Below are positions 25,202 to 29,537 of a stretch of DNA of 29,537 nucleotides, piece after piece. Both the position numbers and the translations under genes were made by a program. Below the pieces are notes generated by a model. That model saw only the letters and a program-made list of their open reading frames with translations. It was not told the origin of the DNA and searched no databases. The first letter of the stretch is position 1. Every line of letters starts with the position of its first letter. This stretch comes from Muribaculaceae bacterium (lineage in GTDB: Bacteria > Bacteroidota > Bacteroidia > Bacteroidales > Muribaculaceae): contig JAIDJJ010000415.1 of assembly GCA_029052265.1 (NCBI GenBank), positions 1 through 29,537 of the forward strand, read 5' to 3'.

Positions 25202-25618
25202 TTATTGCCGCTTGTAGCGGACTGCAATCTTTTTTCTGAGGTAATGGTCTAAGACGAGAAGGATGGCTGAAACAGGAAGCAGACTTGTGAGCATATCGGC
25301 GCTTGAAGACCATGAGGTTTCAAAGCTTTTTATCATTTCAGTTGTCGTTTGAACCGTGGATACCTTGCTTGCGGCAAATGTGGCGGCGGAGGTGTGTAAG
25401 GTTTCGTTAAACATGTCGCCGAAAAAGTAGACTAATGTGAATATCGCCACAAAGGCGGCGACAGCATATCCGGCTATTCCCCACCACATATCCCTGCGTT
25501 TCCTGCGTCTCTCCACAGCACGGATCTCGCTCATGACTTCAAATGAGAAGTCCAGGGGAAGCCTCTGGCTTCTTCCCCTCTCTTCAAGGGCTTTATATAA
25601 AGGAGATTGTTTATTCAT
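25202..25618 (-). CDS. Small membrane protein coupled to the ECF sigma factor
   Basis: 138 residues. A cytoplasmic N-terminal tail of about 43 residues with charged helix (VMSEIRAVERRRKRRD), a membrane helix at about 44-66, an external loop rich in Ser/Thr (about 67-106), and a second helix at about 107-125, then a basic tail. The start codon overlaps the end of the sigma factor gene by 8 bases, so translation is coupled. Position and topology suggest an anti-sigma or regulatory partner, but I see no zinc-finger (HxxxCxxC) or FecR motif. Function is inference. Confidence 0.75.
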   Translation of the reverse strand: MNKQSPLYKALEERGRSQRLPLDFSFEVMSEIRAVERRRKRRDMWWGIAGYAVAAFVAIFTLVYFFGDMFNETLHTSAATFAASKVSTVQTTTEMIKSFETSWSSSADMLTSLLPVSAILLVLDHYLRKKIAVRYKRQ

Positions 25619-26165
25619 ATTTACCGGATAGTTTGTTGATCAACACATATAATTTTTTTCGGGTGCGCATCAGTCTTACTTTTGCTGCCGATTCTCCTAT
25701 GCGCATCATGTCTGCCACCTCTTTCAAGGGGATTCCCTCAAAGTAATGAAACGAGATCAGAGCGCGTTCATCCACGGAGAGCGCCTCGATTGCTTCCGAA
25801 AGAGCGGCAAGACGGGGATTGTCTGATTCAAGAAAGCTGTCAACTCTGGCATCCGGGAGATTGTTTAATGTCGCCTCGTCGATAGGGGTGGTTTCCACCT
25901 TCTTGCGCCTTGTGTGGCTGACAGCCTCGTTGTAGGCAATCCTGTAGAGCCAAGTGGAAAATGTGCTTCGGAAATCAAATTTCTCAAGATTTCTATAGGC
26001 ATTGACAAACACATCCTGGGTTATCTCTTCGGCATCATCCTCACGGCTTACAATCTTCACGACAAGTGAGAAAACCTGTTGTGAATATCGGTCCATCAGA
26101 ATCTTGTAGGATTCGGTGCTTCCGTCAATAACCCGGCGTATTATGTGTCTGTCATTATTTTCCAC
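25611..26165 (-). CDS. ECF-type RNA polymerase sigma factor
   Basis: 184 residues, typical for extracytoplasmic-function sigma factors. Region 2 at about 20-90 (DAEEITQDVFVNAYRNLEKFDFRSTFSTWLYRIAYNEAVSHTRRKK) has the DAEEITQDVFV core-binding part and the -10 recognition segment; region 4 at about 122-176 (ERALISFHYFEGIPLKEVADMMRIGESAAKVRLMRTRKKL) is the -35 binding HTH. No region 1 or 3. It is first in a two-gene operon with a small membrane protein (8-base overlap) and divergent from a DUF6249-like gene, an arrangement often seen in Bacteroidetes for membrane-stress modules. It does not look related to the PUL. Confidence 0.95.
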   Translation of the reverse strand: MENNDRHIIRRVIDGSTESYKILMDRYSQQVFSLVVKIVSREDDAEEITQDVFVNAYRNLEKFDFRSTFSTWLYRIAYNEAVSHTRRKKVETTPIDEATLNNLPDARVDSFLESDNPRLAALSEAIEALSVDERALISFHYFEGIPLKEVADMMRIGESAAKVRLMRTRKKLYVLINKLSGKYE

Positions 26166-26199
26166 GTTAGATTAGACGAACCTTCACTCCTTCAGGTTA

Positions 26200-26230
26200 C
26201 AAAAATACAAAAAAAATTTTTTTTGAGAAA
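26200..26230 (-). promoter_or_regulatory. Candidate promoter of the sigma factor operon
   Basis: Minus strand: TTTC (26227-26230), 19 bases, TATTTTTG (26200-26207), an exact -7 box and a 3-of-4 -33 box. The leader would be about 28 bases. The area also holds GGTTACA (26195-26201) and TGTAACC (26233-26239) as an inverted pair around an A8T8 tract, a possible regulatory site. Confidence 0.5.
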
Positions 26231-26296
26231 TATGTAACCAATCCTGTAGCCATATCGTCTAAAGAAACAGAAAAATCAAAATTAAAATTTAAAGAT

Positions 26297-26686
26297 ATGC
26301 ACGAGTTAACACCGATTTTGGTGACAGGAATTATTTTCCTGACAGTTTACAAAGTTTTTGATCTTTTTGTACGTCGCAAAGAGCGAATGGCATTGATCGA
26401 AAAAATCAATACTGAAACAACATGCAACATTGACATTAACAAACTTGGGGGAATTCTGAATCCTCCGTCTGACAACCGGTTTTCCGCCCTTAAGTGGGGA
26501 TGTCTTGCAGTCGGTCTCGGAGCAGGGATGCTGATAGGTTTCTTTATCTATGTCAATTGCCCGATGGCACAGAAGGAGTGGGGACTAAGGGAAATGATGT
26601 ATGGCGCCCTGGTTCTGATAGGAGGTGGTCTTGGGCTGATAAGCGCCTTCATCATCGAGATGAAGGTAAGAAAACCGAAAGATTAA
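26297..26686 (+). CDS. DUF6249-like three-helix membrane protein
   Basis: 129 residues with membrane helices at about 4-24, 66-87 and 100-121. The segment after the first helix (RRKERMALIEK) is characteristic of small Bacteroidetes proteins annotated DUF6249, usually found beside an ECF sigma factor and its partner membrane protein. No catalytic motif. It is divergent from the sigma operon and shares its 131-base promoter region. The family assignment comes from memory of the RNRERMALIEKG-type motif and should be treated as probable; biological role is unknown. Confidence 0.75.
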   Translation: MHELTPILVTGIIFLTVYKVFDLFVRRKERMALIEKINTETTCNIDINKLGGILNPPSDNRFSALKWGCLAVGLGAGMLIGFFIYVNCPMAQKEWGLREMMYGALVLIGGGLGLISAFIIEMKVRKPKD

Positions 26687-26695
26687 AATTCACCG

Positions 26696-26747
26696 ACAAA
26701 AACAATAAAGGAACAATCTGCTGAGATTGTTCCTTTATTGTTTTTGT
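26696..26747. terminator. Two-way intrinsic terminator
   Basis: A perfect 24-base stem (26696-26719 with 26724-26747) and a four-base loop GCTG. The outer part of the stem is A5/T5 (ACAAAAACAATAAAGG side), so both strands end in a T-rich tract. It separates the DUF6249-like gene from the convergent LacZ-type GH2 gene, 9 bases from its stop codon. Confidence 0.92.
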
Positions 26748-26756
26748 TACTTATGG

Positions 26757-29537
26757 TTAGAGTGCCGATATACGGAAAGAGTAGTTGTAGATGGTGTCGG
26801 GCACGAGTTTGAATTCGGGGCGTGGACCGGGTCCGCAGCTTGCGCTTCCCAACCCTCTTGTGGCACAGTCGATGTTGAGAACAGTTTCCGGACGGCGCAC
26901 TTTGTCAAGATCGTGTCCGTATTTAGCATTCCAGATTTCTTCATCCGTGAAATGGAGGGCGGTGAAATCGAAGTGATCGCCGAGTGCGGAGATCTTGAAC
27001 CCTTTCCCATTACTGTCGGAAAGGATCATCCATCGGGTGTCTGTCCTTGTTCCCATGCTCTGGCTTCTTACATAATTCTCTCGCATGTTTTCAACAGTCG
27101 ATGAATACTTGCCTACGAAAGCGGCAGCCTTACGGTCGGGATAATTCTCGATAGGACCTCTTCCGAACCATTCGAGACGTTCCAATGATTTATTGAACAT
27201 GCCTCTCAGTCCGAGACGAGGCATTTCAAACTTTTCAGGAGTTGAGAAAGTTGCATTCACATCTATTGTGCCGTCCGGATAAATCGTGTAGACAACTTTA
27301 TGTGGAACAGATGTATCGCCTACGGTTGCGACAAGGTCTGCAGAAACAGTGGCTTTATCGCCGCTGTCGTTTACTTGCCACGAAAGGTCTTTAAGATCGT
27401 AAGAATGTTCCTTAAAATCACGCGGTTCATTGTTGATTGTGCGGTAACTGTAGAATTGTAGACCGTTGCCGTCGTGAATCATTTCGTAGCCGCCGTAGTT
27501 CAAGCTTTGGATCTTGCCGTTCCCTTTGTCGAAGGAGATATTCCAGCCGTCGCCGCTGAAACTTACAGCCACGTTTTCATCTTTAGATGAAATTTTGCCG
27601 TCGGCGGTTACGGAGTCTGGTGTGAAAGAACCCTTCAGAGGAATTTGCGCGGAAGCCACGACATGTCCGGCATCTGCCCAGGAAGTTGCATTTTTGGTTG
27701 AGACCTCAAGGTTTATGAAATATTCGGCTGTCGGGTCAGTCAGATATTTCTCCATAGGAATAAGGATGGTGCGGTTTTCAGTCGGTTTGCAATCGGGGAG
27801 TCCGAAAAACTCTGTCCTTATAGTCTCGCCATTCTTTTGGATTTCATATCTGAGATTGAAATCCGTAAGGTTGTGGACGGTGTAGTCATTCTGCAAAGAC
27901 ACGCTGTTTGGGTCGTTGAGACGGAACCGTATGTATTGGTATACATTCTTGACCTCAAGCAATTTTGGTGTTATTGCCCTGTCAGCGGTGATAATTCCGT
28001 TGCAACAGAAGTCATTGTCGTTTGGAGCGTCGCCGAAGCTTCCTCCGAAATAATAGTTGGTGTCAGGTTCGTCCGGTTTATTGAGAGCCTGGTCGACCCA
28101 GTCCCAGATGCAACCGCCGATCATACGGTCAGACTTGTTGATGATGTAATCCCAATACTGGTCAAGGTTTCCTATTGAATTACCCATCGCATGATTATAC
28201 TCGCAAAGGAAGAATGGCTTGGCATTACCATTTTTGTCAGTTTCCGCCATGCTCTCGATAGAAGGATACATGCGGGAATCCATATCGGCGATTGAATTCA
28301 TTCCTTCGTAGTGTATCGGGCGGGATGGATCGATAGCTTTTACCGCTTCATATTCAGCCACGGCATTGCATCCTCCTCCGCTTTCGTTGCCGAGGCTCCA
28401 GAATATTACCGAAGGATGGTTCTTGTCGCGCTCCACCATTCTCACGGCACGGTCCACAAAAGCCTCTTTCCATGAAGGATTGTCGGTCAGTGAACTGTTG
28501 CCGTGGCATTCCTGGTCAGCCTCATCCATCACATACAGACCATAATAGTCGAAAAGAGCATACATTTTCGGATCTTTCGGATAATGGCTTGTACGGATAG
28601 TGTTGAGGTTATAACGCTTGAACAAGAGAATATCCTGAATCATTGTCTCAACGGGTACGGCTTTGCCAAGACGAGGGTGTGTGTCGTGATGGTTTGCGCC
28701 CTTGAACATTGTCAGCATCCCGTTGATATACACCTTATTGTTCTTGATTTCAATATTTCTGAAACCATATTTTTGGGATGTTGCCTCCAACACTTTGCCG
28801 TTGCCGTCAAGGAGCTCGATGTCTACAGTATAGAGGTTAGGAAATTCGGCGCTCCATAGAAGCGGGTCGCGGAGTGAGCATTTTGAAGTCAGTTTACATT
28901 CGCTTTTCTTCCCTAAAGTGGCGGGTGCGGATTCGAAAGTGCGGAGAATCTTTCCGTTGCTGTCGACTACCGACGCACGCAATTTTACGGTACCGGAAAC
29001 ATTACCGTCATTGCGCACGGCGGCAGCGACATTTAAGATGGCACGGTCATACCTGGGGCTGAGTTCGGAAGTAAGGTGAAGGTCGCGGAGGTGGGTCTTT
29101 GGGGAAGCTGTCAGATAGACGTCGCGGTGAATGCCGCTCAATCTGAACATGTCCTGGTCTTCAAGATAGCTTCCGTCGCTCCAGCGGTAAACTTCCACGG
29201 CAACGGTGTTAGTCCCCGGTTTCACATATTTTGTGATGTTGAAACGGGCATCGTTTGTGGAGCCCTGGCTATATCCGACTTTCTTTCCGTTTACCCATAG
29301 ATACATTGCACTGTAGCAACCTTCAAAAGTGATAAACACCTCTTTGTCGCTCCATCCGGCAGGGAGAGTGAAGTCGCGGCGGTATGATCCCACGGCGTTT
29401 GGTTCTTTCTCCACCGTATATCCGCGCTGTCCCTGAATGAATGGGGGATTGTTGCGGAACGGATAGGTGATGTTGGTGTAGATTGGGGTGCCGTACCCGT
29501 CCATCAACCAGATTGAAGGAACCGGAATTTCATCACA
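26757..29537 (-). CDS. LacZ-type GH2 beta-galactosidase, 5' end outside the window
   Basis: The reading frame is open to the last base of the window, where it encodes CDEIPVPSIWLMDGYGTP, so the start lies upstream (beyond 29537); the TTG/ATG at 29507/29504 are internal. 926 codons are present. Five-domain LacZ architecture: sugar-binding jelly roll, Ig-like domain, TIM barrel with acid/base Glu in WSLGNESGGG and nucleophile Glu in FLCEYNHAMGNS, second Ig-like domain, and the Bgal_small_N domain at the C-terminus (WFGRGPIENYPDRKAAAFVGKY). The substrate-site block TIRTSHYPKDP is also present. It cleaves terminal beta-galactosides; presence of a signal peptide cannot be judged because the N-terminus is missing. 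It is separated from the PUL by the sigma operon, so it may belong to another locus to the right. Confidence 0.95.
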   Translation of the reverse strand, partial: CDEIPVPSIWLMDGYGTPIYTNITYPFRNNPPFIQGQRGYTVEKEPNAVGSYRRDFTLPAGWSDKEVFITFEGCYSAMYLWVNGKKVGYSQGSTNDARFNITKYVKPGTNTVAVEVYRWSDGSYLEDQDMFRLSGIHRDVYLTASPKTHLRDLHLTSELSPRYDRAILNVAAAVRNDGNVSGTVKLRASVVDSNGKILRTFESAPATLGKKSECKLTSKCSLRDPLLWSAEFPNLYTVDIELLDGNGKVLEATSQKYGFRNIEIKNNKVYINGMLTMFKGANHHDTHPRLGKAVPVETMIQDILLFKRYNLNTIRTSHYPKDPKMYALFDYYGLYVMDEADQECHGNSSLTDNPSWKEAFVDRAVRMVERDKNHPSVIFWSLGNESGGGCNAVAEYEAVKAIDPSRPIHYEGMNSIADMDSRMYPSIESMAETDKNGNAKPFFLCEYNHAMGNSIGNLDQYWDYIINKSDRMIGGCIWDWVDQALNKPDEPDTNYYFGGSFGDAPNDNDFCCNGIITADRAITPKLLEVKNVYQYIRFRLNDPNSVSLQNDYTVHNLTDFNLRYEIQKNGETIRTEFFGLPDCKPTENRTILIPMEKYLTDPTAEYFINLEVSTKNATSWADAGHVVASAQIPLKGSFTPDSVTADGKISSKDENVAVSFSGDGWNISFDKGNGKIQSLNYGGYEMIHDGNGLQFYSYRTINNEPRDFKEHSYDLKDLSWQVNDSGDKATVSADLVATVGDTSVPHKVVYTIYPDGTIDVNATFSTPEKFEMPRLGLRGMFNKSLERLEWFGRGPIENYPDRKAAAFVGKYSSTVENMRENYVRSQSMGTRTDTRWMILSDSNGKGFKISALGDHFDFTALHFTDEEIWNAKYGHDLDKVRRPETVLNIDCATRGLGSASCGPGPRPEFKLVPDTIYNYSFRISAL

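Noticed and set aside
29504..29507. Start codon of the LacZ-type gene
   Set aside because: The frame continues to the window edge and encodes conserved GH2 N-terminal residues (EIPVPS.W) upstream of these codons.

Overview
The window looks like a chromosomal segment of a Bacteroidales bacterium. The evidence is a SusC/SusD pair with a DUF3823 lipoprotein, a one-polypeptide hybrid two-component regulator, many secreted lipoproteins, no Shine-Dalgarno-like leaders, and several copies of the Bacteroidetes -7 box TAnnTTTG. A gut Muribaculaceae-like origin is plausible but cannot be shown from this sequence alone.

Layout. Positions 1-3060 hold housekeeping and accessory genes: a small two-helix membrane protein (113-373, +), then on the minus strand a small secreted BspA-like leucine-rich-repeat protein, proC (pyrroline-5-carboxylate reductase) and a lipoprotein of the endonuclease/exonuclease/phosphatase fold. 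Positions 3150-24209 form a polysaccharide utilisation locus (PUL). Its minus-strand arm has a GH125 exo-alpha-1,6-mannosidase and the hybrid two-component regulator. Its plus-strand arm has a DUF4965/'glutaminase A'-type protein, a GH2 enzyme, a short apparent gene remnant, a lipoprotein with two CarboxypepD_reg domains and two related C-terminal modules (probable surface glycan-binding protein), a GH76 endo-alpha-1,6-mannanase lipoprotein, SusC, SusD and a DUF3823 lipoprotein. From 24435 onward come a MarC-family membrane protein, an ECF sigma factor translationally coupled to a small membrane protein, a divergent DUF6249-like membrane protein, and a LacZ-type GH2 beta-galactosidase whose 5' end runs off the window.

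How it fits together (inference). GH76 on the cell surface would cut an alpha-1,6-mannan backbone. The modular lipoprotein and SusD/DUF3823 would hold fragments, SusC would import them, and the periplasmic GH125 would trim alpha-1,6-mannose from the ends. The GH2 and DUF4965 enzymes would handle further decorations. The regulator would sense an oligosaccharide with its periplasmic beta-propeller and act through its C-terminal AraC-type domain. There is no GH92 in the window, so the target may be a lightly branched or unusually decorated alpha-mannan.

The most unexpected signals are non-coding. A nested inverted repeat fills the gap between the modular lipoprotein and GH76, and another complex hairpin region with a nine-unit heptamer array fills the gap between SusD and DUF3823; the GH76-SusC and SusC-SusD gaps are only 10 and 21 bases. 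A 9-bp inverted repeat at 14183-14224, and an 11-bp motif shared by two PUL promoter regions, are candidate operators. Spans of 300 bases or so without a gene are 8832-9143, 13535-13824 and 14119-14509; their contents are listed. No tRNA, rRNA, CRISPR array, transposase or integrase was recognised.
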